Part shown: in pieces, positions 44,148 through 52,684 of the stretch
Numbering within the stretch: position 1 is the first letter of the stretch
How the letters are laid out: each line of letters starts with the position of its first letter
Assembly (NCBI GenBank): GCA_964530165.1
Contig: CAZGYE010000001.1
Span: forward strand, 1 to 64,000
Direction of reading: 5' to 3'
Source: CAZGYE01 sp964530165
Lineage (GTDB): Bacteria > Planctomycetota > Planctomycetia > Planctomycetales > Planctomycetaceae
Length of the DNA stretch: 64,000 nucleotides
Translations under genes and position numbers: made by a program
The notes under the pieces: generated by a model
Database searches by the model: none
The model's input: only the letters and a program-made list of their open reading frames with translations
What the model was told of the DNA's origin: nothing

Positions 44148-45044
44148 TCAGACCGGCGAAGGTTCGAGAACTCGTTCGAGCGTTTTCAGCGCGTCGGGTG
44201 CAGCAAAGCAGACGTAAACCAATTCGCCCTCGGTCCATGCCACGGTGGCGAACCCTGGAACGTAGGTAACGCTCCCGGTTGCCATGCTGAAGGACGTTTC
44301 CGCCGGCGGATTCATGACCCGCTTCGCCGGCATGACCAGCAGCACTCCACGCACCGGCGCGCTGCGTCGAGCACGCAGACTGAACCCGAACAATGCCGGC
44401 ATGCGGCCCTCAAGTCCTTCGGCTTCAAACCCCTTCGGCCCGTCGCCGAACGACAGCCCCGCGACCGACCAGCTTTCCGGTTGGCTCGCGGCAAAATTGC
44501 CGTCGAAATCGGGAAGCTGTTCCGGATTCGACATCACCTTCGAAATCGCCGAGAGCGCACTGGTGCTAGCTCGGAGATCGGCGATGGAAATCGTCGGCGT
44601 CTCCCGCCGAACGATCACTTGCCAGAGAACAACAGCGGCAAGCAGACAGACGGCAGACTGCCAGGCAACACGGAACCACCGCCGCCGCGACACCGAAACC
44701 GGCAACTGGGCCGACGCCGGTGAAGCCGGTGAAACTGTCTTGTGGGCGTCGACCGGCCGAAGCAATTTGCCGTGGGAATCGGAGCGGCGTGTCTGACTCT
44801 CGGTCGAAAACGCATCGGCCGCCTCCACCGCGTCGAGCAAGCGTTGCGTGAGTCCGGATGGTACGGACACCTCGCGCATCAGCCGTCCGATCTCGCGGTC
44901 CAATTCCTGCCGGCTGCGAAAGCTCGCCTCGCACCGCGGACACGAGCCGACGTGTGCTGCCGCCGCCGCCAATTCCGGTTCCCTCAGGTCATCGGAATTG
45001 GGACGAACGACCTCCAAAATCTCCAATGCGCTTCGACAATCCAT
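44148..45044 (-). CDS. Membrane anti-sigma factor with zinc-binding domain
   Basis: A 298-residue anti-sigma factor that would hold the adjacent ECF sigma inactive at the membrane. The N-terminal ZAS domain has His31-x3-Cys35-x2-Cys38 (HVGSCPRC). A single transmembrane helix (AWQSAVCLLAAVVLWQVIV, about 130-150) follows a linker rich in Ser/Pro. The outer-facing domain of about 150 residues (LADLRASTSALSAIS ... VYVCFAAPDALKTLERVLE) has no recognised fold and may be the sensor. The ATG at 45044 starts 13 nt after the sigma factor stop on the same strand, the standard pair arrangement. The signal sensed is unknown. Confidence 0.88.
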   Translation of the reverse strand: MDCRSALEILEVVRPNSDDLREPELAAAAAHVGSCPRCEASFRSRQELDREIGRLMREVSVPSGLTQRLLDAVEAADAFSTESQTRRSDSHGKLLRPVDAHKTVSPASPASAQLPVSVSRRRWFRVAWQSAVCLLAAVVLWQVIVRRETPTISIADLRASTSALSAISKVMSNPEQLPDFDGNFAASQPESWSVAGLSFGDGPKGFEAEGLEGRMPALFGFSLRARRSAPVRGVLLVMPAKRVMNPPAETSFSMATGSVTYVPGFATVAWTEGELVYVCFAAPDALKTLERVLEPSPV

Positions 45045-45057
45045 TGACTTTGACCTC

Positions 45058-45597
45058 TCACGGATGCTCGCTCTTCCCAGCCCCCTGTTCGCAAGCAGCC
45101 GGCTGAAGGGAAACAAGTCGGCGACGCAGGTGCAATTTGCCGCGAGCCAATCTGCTCATCACCGTGCCGAGCGGTACATCCATTTGCTCGGCGATCTCCT
45201 TGTAACTGAACTCCTCGAAATAGAACAAGATGAGTGTCGTGCGAAACTCTTCTGGCAATTCGTTCAGAGCGTTCTGAAGTGCCTCCCGGTCCAACACGGC
45301 GTTCTCCGGAAAGGTTTCGGTCGGTTCGGCGATGTTGTCCAGTGAAACGAGGACCGCACCGTTTCGCCTCCGCAGGCTTTTCAGATACGTGTTGCGGACA
45401 ATCGCACACAGCCAAGCTTTGGCACACATCGGCTCCCGCAACTGATCCCATTTGGCCTGCGCCGTCAGGAATGTGTGCTGCGTCAGATCTTCCGCATCGG
45501 CAACCGAACCAGTCAAACGATACGCATACCGATACAGAAGTGCATAGTTTTGCTCCACCAGCTCCGACAAACTGCGAGCACACCGATCGTCGTCCAT
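45058..45597 (-). CDS. ECF-type RNA polymerase sigma factor
   Basis: A 179-residue group IV sigma factor. Region 2 (about 10-75) reads LYRYAYRLTGSVADAEDLTQHTFLTA, where the D-A-E-D-L-x-Q core is typical. KAWLCAIVRNTYLKSLRRR follows. Region 4 (about 110-165) is LPEEFRTTLILFYFEEFSYKEIAEQMDVPLGTVMSRLARGK, a helix-turn-helix for the -35 element. The gene heads a two-gene unit with the zinc-domain anti-sigma. It diverges from the Lys/Glu-repeat lipoprotein gene over 289 nt; either could be its target, but I cannot identify a -35/-10 pair with confidence. Confidence 0.94.
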   Translation of the reverse strand: MDDDRCARSLSELVEQNYALLYRYAYRLTGSVADAEDLTQHTFLTAQAKWDQLREPMCAKAWLCAIVRNTYLKSLRRRNGAVLVSLDNIAEPTETFPENAVLDREALQNALNELPEEFRTTLILFYFEEFSYKEIAEQMDVPLGTVMSRLARGKLHLRRRLVSLQPAACEQGAGKSEHP

Positions 45598-45886
45598 GGT
45601 CGTCTCTGTGTTTCTTGACCCGTTCAGAGCGCGGTTTATTCCCGTGGTGCGTCAAAGACTCAGAATTCCACCGACATTCCACCGACCGAGGTCGGCCGCA
45701 TCACCCCTCCAGAATACGCGTTTCCGGGCGGATTTGCCAATCGTTTCTGCAACGCTTGCAATCTCGGCATTTTATGGGAATATATCGGCGGTGCTGCGCG
45801 TCTCAACTCATGATGGTGCGGTGTGTACCGTGCTACAAGAATGTCGTGGTCACAAAGACACAATCACGTTGAAGGAGGAAGGAACA

Positions 45887-46427
45887 ATGAGAAAACTGCT
45901 GTCGTTGCTCACAGTCTTGTGCCTGACAGCCTACATGGTCGGCTGCAGCGAAACGCCGCAATCGTCCCCGTCGGGGGACGGAAACGGTTCGGTCGCGCCG
46001 GATCTGGGTACCGGATCGACCGATCTGGGTACTGTCGACGAGGAAGCCAACAAGACCGAAGAACAGCCGGGTGCTGCGGAAGATGAAGCCAGCAAGACCG
46101 CAGAGAACCCATTCGAAACCGAGAAGAAGCCTGCCGAAACCGAGAAGCAACCAGCCGAAACCGAGAAGAAGCCTGCTGAAACCGAGAAGAAGCCTGCTGA
46201 AACCGAGAAGAAGCCTGCCGAAACCGAGAAGANNNNNNNNNNNNNNNNNNNNNNNNNNNNNNNNNNNNNNNNNNNNNNNNNNNNNNNNNNNNNNNNNNNN
46301 NNNNNNNNNNNNNNNNNNNNNNNNNNNNNNNNAGAAACCTGCCGAAACCGAGAAGAAGCCTGCCGAAACCGAGAAGAAGCCTGCCGAGGGTAAGAAACCG
46401 TCTCCAACGCCCAAGAGCAACAAGTAA
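45887..46427 (+). CDS. Lys/Glu-rich heptapeptide-repeat lipoprotein, interrupted by an assembly gap
   Basis: A predicted lipoprotein with a Sec signal (MRKLLSLLTVLCLTAYMVGC) and lipobox YMVGC, after a strong GAAGGAGGAAGG ribosome site. A 60-residue Gly/Thr/Glu-rich linker leads into tandem KPAETEK heptapeptides (21-bp units), then PSPTPKSNK. N at 46233-46332 breaks the gene: the two sides are in different frames if 100 is taken literally. The repeat phase needs a gap of 18 plus 21n bases, so the 100 N is a placeholder and the gene is probably intact and longer. Highly charged, probably unstructured; maybe a wall or periplasm spacer. An intrinsic terminator follows at 46537. Confidence 0.72.
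46124..46387 (+). repeat. 21-bp coding tandem repeat with 100-N gap
   Basis: Units near AAGCCTGCCGAAACCGAGAA plus G, encoding Lys-Pro-Ala-Glu-Thr-Glu-Lys, with a Gln and a few synonymous changes. At least five units lie left and two right of N 46233-46332. The copy number is unresolved. Confidence 0.9.
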
Positions 46428-46536
46428 TTCCCTGAGGGCGACAGGAAGCCTGCAGTCTGATCCGGCTAGGCAACCCTGAAAACAAGAAATCGCTGTTCGC
46501 CGTTGAGACACATCGCGGCGATTGCCGGTACGCTCA

Positions 46537-46579
46537 AAGGAGAGGAGGCGCTTCGGCGTCTTCTCTCCTTATCTTTTTT
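46537..46579 (+). terminator. Intrinsic terminator after the repeat lipoprotein gene
   Basis: The stem AAGGAGAGGAGGCGC (46537-46551) and GCGTCTTCTCTCCTT (46556-46570), with two wobble pairs, closes on a TTCG tetraloop and is followed by ATCTTTTTT. The T-run is only on the plus strand, so it serves the lipoprotein gene, about 110 nt after its stop. Confidence 0.85.
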
Positions 46580-46628
46580 GTCGGCCGTACGGGTCCCCTT
46601 CAGGAATGCTCTGTTTCCACCCTGCCGA

Positions 46629-47738
46629 CTACTTGAGCACGGCTCGTTCCACGGTGAGCTTTTCCAGTCGGGCGGGAACCGGTTCGGGCAATCGACCGCC
46701 TGCGCGGACCACCGGGACGCCGCCGGCCGATTTCTGCAGCTCGATCGACGGTTCCGAGAGGTCTTCGTGGTAGAATCGTGCGCTCGGGAAGATATCGGCC
46801 GGGTACGTAAAATTGTCGAGCATGGCCAACGCGATGCAGAATGCGGCGCCGGTCGCGCTCTCCAACATGCCGCCCACCCAGCATGGAATGCCGGCCTCTC
46901 GACAAATGTTGTGGATGGCGACCGCGCTCGTCAGCCCGCCGACACGTCCGGGTTTGACGTTCACATATCGGCAGCTCTTCAGCGTAATCGCCTGTTCGAC
47001 CTGGCGGGAATGAGTGATGCTTTCGTCGAGACACACCGGCGTCTGGATGTTCGCCTGCAACCGGGCGTGATCGATGAGATCATCGTGCTGTAATGGTTGT
47101 TCGATCATCGCCAGTCCGAACCGGTCGATTTCCCGGAACAAGTCCAGGTCGCTCAACCGATAGCCGCTGTTGCAGTCGATGTGGAATGTGAAATCAGGGT
47201 GCTGTTTGCGAACGGCCCGGAGCACAGGAATGTCCCAACCGGGGCGAAACTTCAGCTTGATGCGCGGAAAACCGTCTTCCACCGCGCGTCCGACCTCTTC
47301 GAGCAAATCGTCGATTGTGTCCATCACGCCGAAGTCCGCTCCCACCGGGGCTTCGCTGCGCGTGGCCCCCAGTGTCACGTGCAACGGCGTGCCGGACATC
47401 TTCGACTGGAGGCTCCACCATGCGGTATCGAGAACGGCTTTGGCAAACGGATTCCCTTTGAACATCGACAGCCGGTCCTGCAATTGTTCGGGCGTGGAGA
47501 TCTCCCGCTTCACGATGGCCGGCGCCAGCCAATCCCGCGCGACCGAAAACAAGCCGCCGGCGCATTCGGGACTGTAACACGGGGCGGCGAACGGGGCACT
47601 TTCGCCCCAGCCGTCAAACGAGCCGCTGGTCATGCGGCACAGCACCGCGTGAATCGCCGCGTCCTCACCGTAAGCGGTTCGCCACGGAGAGATCAACGGC
47701 ATCGCGACGTGGAACAGTTCAATGCGGTCTATTCTCAT
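46629..47738 (-). CDS. menC: o-Succinylbenzoate synthase / N-succinylamino acid racemase (MenC, enolase superfamily)
   Basis: A 369-residue muconate-lactonizing subgroup enolase. Catalytic residues are in place: Lys161-x-Lys163 (IKLKFRPGWD), Asp188 (HIDCNSGY), Glu213 (MIEQPL), Asp238 (CLDES) and Lys262 (NVKPGRVGG). The GW-D after K-x-K and the HDDLIDHARLQ block fit the MenC2/NSAR group, which dehydrates SHCHC in menaquinone synthesis and in some species racemises N-succinyl amino acids. No other men genes are in the window. The gene starts 3 nt after the Hsp70-like gene stop on the same strand, an odd operon partner that says little about function. The specificity is therefore moderate. Confidence 0.85.
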   Translation of the reverse strand: MRIDRIELFHVAMPLISPWRTAYGEDAAIHAVLCRMTSGSFDGWGESAPFAAPCYSPECAGGLFSVARDWLAPAIVKREISTPEQLQDRLSMFKGNPFAKAVLDTAWWSLQSKMSGTPLHVTLGATRSEAPVGADFGVMDTIDDLLEEVGRAVEDGFPRIKLKFRPGWDIPVLRAVRKQHPDFTFHIDCNSGYRLSDLDLFREIDRFGLAMIEQPLQHDDLIDHARLQANIQTPVCLDESITHSRQVEQAITLKSCRYVNVKPGRVGGLTSAVAIHNICREAGIPCWVGGMLESATGAAFCIALAMLDNFTYPADIFPSARFYHEDLSEPSIELQKSAGGVPVVRAGGRLPEPVPARLEKLTVERAVLK

Positions 47739-47741
47739 GCG

Positions 47742-49934
47742 CTACTCAACCAACTGCCAGAACTCATCCTCGCCAGGATCCTGTGCGCCGGACTTCTTCG
47801 CTTTTCGTGACCGCTGGCGCACTTGCGGCCGTTTTTTTTTCGGTGATCTTTTTGCAGCCGGCTTCTTCTTGGCCGCGCTGTCTGCAACCTCGTTGTCGTC
47901 CAGCTCGAGGATCTCGTTCTCGTCAATGGGGGGCGGCATTGTCGATTGGCGCTTTGCAGCATTCCGAGCGGGCGGAACCGGTTTCGGCACTGCGCGGGGA
48001 GCCGGCGGACCGCTCTCCACTTTCTTTCTCGGCCGAACTTGCCGCTGGGACTTCGATTTGCGCACCGGCTGCGGCGCGGGCGCCGCTGGCTTTTTTTTCG
48101 GCGGTGGAGCCGGACCGCAGTGCGGACAGTTTCCCCGGACGTCCAGCGCTTCGCCGCATTCGTTACAGAGTGGAATTGGTTGGCTCGCGCCTTCCAGTCT
48201 CCCATTGGGGCCTTCCAAGCCCCTGGTTGCCGGCGGAGACGGAACCGCCTTCGGTTTCGCGGGCGGACGCCGCGACGGTTTCTTCTGAGGAACCGTTTGT
48301 GGAATCGTCTCCGGCGTTGCCGCCGTCTCGGGTTGCCCCGGTTTCGATTTGGCCTTCTCCGCAGGAGGCGGAATTATCGCCAGTTCCGCGTCCTCTTCGT
48401 CTTTCCACTTCGATTCCAGTTGCGGGACCAGATTCTCCTGCCGCACGATCTCCGTGCCGGCCTGTTTTCCACTGGTGACGTCTTTGGCGGAAACGTGGAC
48501 GCGAGCCTGGGCATCGTAACTGATTGTCACGGCGATGGCGGAGCCTTCGGGGAGATTGGGGGGCAAGTCTTCGACGATGCAGGCCCCCAGTTTCACAGGC
48601 GGCTGATCGGGCGACGTTCCGCTTTCGATGATCTGCAAATGCACACGCCGTTGGTTCACAACCACCGTCCCGAAGTCTTGTGTCGCGGAGGCGGGCAAGG
48701 GCGTGTTTGCCGCAATCAGATAGTGGGGAAATCGCGTTCCGGCCTTCGTGTCCCGAACCAGAATGCCCAATCCCCGGGCGTTGACGCTTCGCTGCCGAAT
48801 CTGAGAGAGCCGGCTGATGGCCTCCTGATTCATAATCGACTTGGCAAACTTGCTGTCCGTCAGCAGCATGCCGGCATAATACGTGGCGCCGTGCGCGATG
48901 GATTGATCGGGAGACAGCGCGGTGTTGAGAGTCGTCCCGCTCAATTGTTTCAGTTTGTTGCGGATCATCGGCATCCGCGAGGCGCCGCCCGTGGTCAGCA
49001 CCACATCGACATGCGCCCAACCCATCTTATTGTCCTTCAGCAGCCGTTTGGTGACGTCGCTGGTCCGGTCCACGAGACGCGTCGTCAGTTTTTCGAACTG
49101 CGTCTGTTCGACCTGGTACGTCTTGCGAAGACCGGCGTGCTGGCAAGTCAGGGCGGCCCGCGGACGGACGGTGAGGCTCCGCTTGGCTTGCTCGGCCTCC
49201 AGGGCCAAGAACTGCAGACTTTCCGGATCCGTTCGCGGGTCCTCCTGGAACTCTTTGGCGAATTGATTGCAGATCGCCTGTTCCAGCGCGTGGTTCCAGT
49301 CGATGCCGCCCAGGTTCAGATCGCCGCTGCTGGCGATCACACTGACTTCGTTCTTCTGGTAGCGCACCACCGAAAGATCGAACGTGCCGCCACCGAGGTC
49401 GTAGACCATGATGCGCTGTTCGCCGGCCAGTTCGGTGAACCAAAGCCCCTCGTTTCCGAGCACGTAGCACAACGCGGCGGCAATCGGCTCGTTGATGATG
49501 TCGACCCGCTGCAATCCCGCCCGGTGGCCCGCCTCCAGGGTGGCATGCCGCTGGAAATCACTGAACTGAGCCGGTACGGTGATCACCGCCTGCTCGATGG
49601 GGCCGATCTGTTCCTGGGCCGAACTCAGCAGTTTCTTCAGGACGAAGGTCGCGATGTCGACCGGTGTGTACGGCTTGCCGTCGATCGTCCAGCGATGATT
49701 CGGGTCGCCGATGTACCGCTTCGAATTCTGGACCACGTGAGTCGGAAGCACGATCGAATTGCGCAGCGCCTCTGTGCCGACGATGACCGAGTCGCCGTCG
49801 AACAGCACGACCGACGGCGTGGCCAGCTCGCCTTCCTCATTGGGCAGCGTGACCGGCTCGCCGTGCTCGTTCAGATAGGCGATACACGAGTACGTCGTTC
49901 CCAGGTCGATTCCGACGGCATGGGTGGCAAGCAT
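47742..49934 (-). CDS. Hsp70/DnaK-like ATPase with zinc ribbon and Lys/Pro-rich tail instead of a lid
   Basis: A 730-residue Hsp70 homologue. The nucleotide-binding domain (1-375) has GIDLGTTYS (phosphate 1), DLGGGTFDLS (phosphate 2) and TTGGASRMP (adenosine). A beta-sandwich substrate domain follows (about 385-500, GILVRDTKAGTRFP ... VTISYDAQARVHVSAKD). The usual alpha-helical lid is missing; instead residues 520-730 are Lys/Pro/Arg-rich and contain one zinc-ribbon-like C-x2-C-x9-C-x2-C (Cys590, 593, 603, 606). The C-terminus ends EDEFWQLVE. The ATG at 49934 is clear from the fold; the longer ORF is rejected. It diverges from the STN-like gene. This is not the housekeeping DnaK. Confidence 0.88.
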   Translation of the reverse strand: MLATHAVGIDLGTTYSCIAYLNEHGEPVTLPNEEGELATPSVVLFDGDSVIVGTEALRNSIVLPTHVVQNSKRYIGDPNHRWTIDGKPYTPVDIATFVLKKLLSSAQEQIGPIEQAVITVPAQFSDFQRHATLEAGHRAGLQRVDIINEPIAAALCYVLGNEGLWFTELAGEQRIMVYDLGGGTFDLSVVRYQKNEVSVIASSGDLNLGGIDWNHALEQAICNQFAKEFQEDPRTDPESLQFLALEAEQAKRSLTVRPRAALTCQHAGLRKTYQVEQTQFEKLTTRLVDRTSDVTKRLLKDNKMGWAHVDVVLTTGGASRMPMIRNKLKQLSGTTLNTALSPDQSIAHGATYYAGMLLTDSKFAKSIMNQEAISRLSQIRQRSVNARGLGILVRDTKAGTRFPHYLIAANTPLPASATQDFGTVVVNQRRVHLQIIESGTSPDQPPVKLGACIVEDLPPNLPEGSAIAVTISYDAQARVHVSAKDVTSGKQAGTEIVRQENLVPQLESKWKDEEDAELAIIPPPAEKAKSKPGQPETAATPETIPQTVPQKKPSRRPPAKPKAVPSPPATRGLEGPNGRLEGASQPIPLCNECGEALDVRGNCPHCGPAPPPKKKPAAPAPQPVRKSKSQRQVRPRKKVESGPPAPRAVPKPVPPARNAAKRQSTMPPPIDENEILELDDNEVADSAAKKKPAAKRSPKKKRPQVRQRSRKAKKSGAQDPGEDEFWQLVE

Positions 49935-50087
49935 CGCGAGACGAACTTTCGTGGAACGTGAGGCCGAAAGATGCGCACTCTTATCCCGACAGGTGTGGAA
50001 TGAAACCGATTTCCATGGTAGCATCGAGTTAGACCGCACACTAGGGAGGAACCGCAATTCCCCACCCACCACAGCGGAGGACAGAGA

Positions 50088-51305
50088 ATGGCGAAGGGGA
50101 GACGGCGTTTCCGTTTCGCCGCGGCCGGGCAGCGCCCGTGGGGCCCTCAGGGAGCCTGTGTCGGGTGCGCCTTGCTGGCGTGCTGTCTGCTGTCGGCAAG
50201 TGCCAATCCGAAAGTCTTGCTGGACCGCCCCGCTGCGAAGCGAAACGTCTCGAAACAATTCGAGCAGGCCATGACGCAGCGGATTTCCGCGTCCTGGCAA
50301 AACGTCGCCCTCCGGGACGTCCTGCGCCGCATTTCGACCGACCGCGGCGTCGCCATTCTGCTCGATCGTCGGATCGACCCCGACCACCTGTTGGAGATCG
50401 ATCTCAACGACCTCTCGGTACTCGTTTGCCTGGTGAAAATTGCTGAACGCGTTTCCGCCCGGGTGAGCGTTGTCGGGAACGTGGCGTACCTCGGCCCCAT
50501 ACACAGCGCAGCCAAGCTCCGCACGCTGGTCCGGCTGCGGTCGGACGAGTTGTTCGGTGAATCGGCACGGCTGCCGAAGGGCCGGCAATTTGCATTGGCC
50601 CGCGGGCGAACCGTTCACTGGAACGACCTCGATCGGCCGGCCGATCTCGTCGGGCAAATTGCTGGGCAATATAGGCTCGACGTGCAGGGACTCCACCAGG
50701 TGCCCCACGATCTGTGGGCTGGTGCGACGCTGCCCGGCGCGGGCGCTGTCGAGGCGCTGTCGCTTGTCCTGATACAGTTTGATCTCACGTTCGCCTGGAC
50801 CAAGCAGGCCGCCGGCATCCGGATCGTCCCGGTCCCAAAGGAAGTGTCCATCCAAAGGGTGTATACTCCCCGTGGAATGACCGCGGCTGCAGCCGTCAAA
50901 CGCTGCCAGCAAGAAATTCCCAACCTGCGTGTCCGACCCCGGGGACGCCAGGTCGTCGTTGACGGAACGGTAGAACAGCAGGAGGCAATCGAGTCCCTGC
51001 TGCGTTCGGGTCGCAAGCCGGGCGGCAAACTCAAGACGTTTCCGCCGACGCCACTCGACCGCCGCGTGTTCACTCTAAGGATTCAAAATGTACCCGCACG
51101 CGAGCTGATGGACAGGCTGGAGCAATCGGGCATCGCTTTTCAGTACGACGCCCAGCAGCTCAAGACCGCCGGCATCGATCTGAACCAGCCAATCAACATG
51201 GACGTGAACAAAGCGACCGCCGACGAGTTCTTCCGCGCGCTGTTCGAGCCGCTCGGTGTGAAGTTCGCGATCGACAAGGTGACCGTGACGCTCACGCCGA
51301 AGTGA
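50088..51305 (+). CDS. Secreted protein with STN/secretin N0-like domains, unknown function
   Basis: A 405-residue exported protein. The signal is CVGCALLACCLLSASA after a basic n-region. Several segments look like STN / secretin short-domain folds: ISASWQNVALRDVLRRISTDRGVAILLDRRI, VFTLRIQNVPARELMDRLEQSG and INMDVNKATADEFFRALFEPLGVKFAI. The alternating hydrophobic strand and helix pattern is seen in FecR/secretin partner domains. No catalytic motif is recognised. Planctomycetes have many such proteins with unknown partners. The ATG has GGAGG upstream. It diverges from the Hsp70-like gene and is followed by a heptad array and the PPi-PFK gene 73 nt downstream. Confidence 0.6.
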   Translation: MAKGRRRFRFAAAGQRPWGPQGACVGCALLACCLLSASANPKVLLDRPAAKRNVSKQFEQAMTQRISASWQNVALRDVLRRISTDRGVAILLDRRIDPDHLLEIDLNDLSVLVCLVKIAERVSARVSVVGNVAYLGPIHSAAKLRTLVRLRSDELFGESARLPKGRQFALARGRTVHWNDLDRPADLVGQIAGQYRLDVQGLHQVPHDLWAGATLPGAGAVEALSLVLIQFDLTFAWTKQAAGIRIVPVPKEVSIQRVYTPRGMTAAAAVKRCQQEIPNLRVRPRGRQVVVDGTVEQQEAIESLLRSGRKPGGKLKTFPPTPLDRRVFTLRIQNVPARELMDRLEQSGIAFQYDAQQLKTAGIDLNQPINMDVNKATADEFFRALFEPLGVKFAIDKVTVTLTPK

Positions 51306-51366
51306 GTTGAGAGTTGAGAGTTGAGTGTCTAGAGTTGACACTCAAGATCTCTCGACTCTCGACCAC
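51304..51366. repeat. Period-7 dyad array (9 heptads) at the STN-gene stop
   Basis: GAGTTGA x3, GTGTCTA, GAGTTGA, CACTCAA, GATCTCT, CGACTCT, CGACCAC in register. It begins inside the stop codon of the secreted gene (51303-51305) and ends 12 nt before the PPi-PFK start. Confidence 0.8.
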
Positions 51367-51378
51367 GAAGGGGCCCTC

Positions 51379-52668
51379 GTGCCGCAGCCCAGGAATCTGA
51401 TCGTTGCCCAGTCAGGCGGTCCGTCGCCGGTGATCAACAACAGCCTGCGCGGATTGCTGGAAACGGCGCGAAACCTCACAGAAATCGGCACCGTCTACGC
51501 GGGCTGGCACGGCATCGAAGGAGTGCTCACCGAAGAGCTGCTCGACCTCAGCGCCCAGGACCATCGGGAGATTTCGCTGTTGCAGTCGACCCCCGCCGCC
51601 GGGTCGATCGGCACCTGCCGGTACAAACTCCGCGAACATCAGACCGACGACTTCCGGCGCATCATCGAAGTATTCCAAGCGCACAACGTCGGCTATTTCT
51701 GCTACATCGGCGGCAACGACTCGATGGACACCGCCAATAAGGTGGCTTTGCACGCACAAGAACGCGGCTTGGACGTGGTCGGCATTGGTGTACCAAAAAC
51801 CATCGACAACGATATCGGTGACAGCGAATTCCGGCTGATCGATCATACGCCGGGCTATGGCAGCACGGCGCGTTACTGGACACACATGGTCCAATTCGCC
51901 AACGAGGAAAACCGGGGGAGCAGTCCAGCCGATCCAGTGCTGGTGCTGCAGGCGATGGGACGCCGCATTGGGTTCATCCCTGCTGCCGCCAGGCTGGCCG
52001 ATCCCGAACGCCGACTGCCGCTGCAAATCTATCTGGCCGAACGCGAAATCACCGTCGAGCAACTGGCCGACAACGTCAACGACCAGATCCGCCGCGACGG
52101 CCGGGTGATCCTCGTGGTGAGTGAAGGGTTGAATCTGGGCGACGTCGGCGAATCGAGAGACTCTTTCGGGCACACGCAGTTCAGCTCGAGCCAGACCACG
52201 GTGGCCCAAATGGTGGTCAACGCGCTGAACGACCGCGGCTTGCCGGTGAAAGGCTCCGCCCGCGCCAATGTGCCCGGCACCGACCAACGGCACAACATGA
52301 TCACCGCTTCGACAGTCGACCTGGAAGAGGCGTATGCGGTCGGACAGAGAGCCGCGCTTTTGGCGGCGGCGGGAGAAAGCGGGTATATGGCGACGATCCT
52401 TCGCAACCCAGGCCCGGTTTACAGCGTGCGTTACGACAAGGTTCCCCTGTCCGAAGTTGCCAACAGCGAACGGACCTTCCCTGTCGACTGGATCACGCCG
52501 AACGGCATGGACGTGACCGACGAGTTCGTCAGTTACGCCAAACCATTGATCGGCAACGATTGGATCAGCGTGCCAACGGTTGACGGCAGGGTACGATTGG
52601 CACAGCTCAAACCGTTGTTCGCCGATCAAAAGCTGCCCAAATATGTGCCCCAGGAGGAGAGAACATAG
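51379..52668 (+). CDS. pfp: Diphosphate-dependent 6-phosphofructokinase
   Basis: A 429-residue PFK-A family enzyme. It starts NLIVAQSGGPSPVINNSL. The active-site block YIGGNDSMDT has Asn-Asp where ATP-PFK has GGDG. PKTIDNDI carries the PKT-I-D-N-D spelling that marks pyrophosphate users. TPGYGSTARYWT and MGRRIGFIPAAARL follow. It would phosphorylate fructose 6-phosphate reversibly with PPi, the usual form in planctomycetes. The GTG at 51379 has AAGGGG five to seven bases upstream; an in-frame GTG at 51325 would translate the heptad array. Downstream after 16 nt comes a HAD phosphatase, then gnd. That neighbourhood fits glycolysis / pentose phosphate control. Confidence 0.9.
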   Translation: MPQPRNLIVAQSGGPSPVINNSLRGLLETARNLTEIGTVYAGWHGIEGVLTEELLDLSAQDHREISLLQSTPAAGSIGTCRYKLREHQTDDFRRIIEVFQAHNVGYFCYIGGNDSMDTANKVALHAQERGLDVVGIGVPKTIDNDIGDSEFRLIDHTPGYGSTARYWTHMVQFANEENRGSSPADPVLVLQAMGRRIGFIPAAARLADPERRLPLQIYLAEREITVEQLADNVNDQIRRDGRVILVVSEGLNLGDVGESRDSFGHTQFSSSQTTVAQMVVNALNDRGLPVKGSARANVPGTDQRHNMITASTVDLEEAYAVGQRAALLAAAGESGYMATILRNPGPVYSVRYDKVPLSEVANSERTFPVDWITPNGMDVTDEFVSYAKPLIGNDWISVPTVDGRVRLAQLKPLFADQKLPKYVPQEERT

Positions 52669-52684
52669 TGATGGAGTTCCCTAC

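Noticed and set aside
49935..50912. 330-residue N-terminal extension of the Hsp70-like ORF
   Set aside because: It lies over the divergent STN-like gene, which has a signal peptide and ribosome site; Hsp70 homology begins at 49934.
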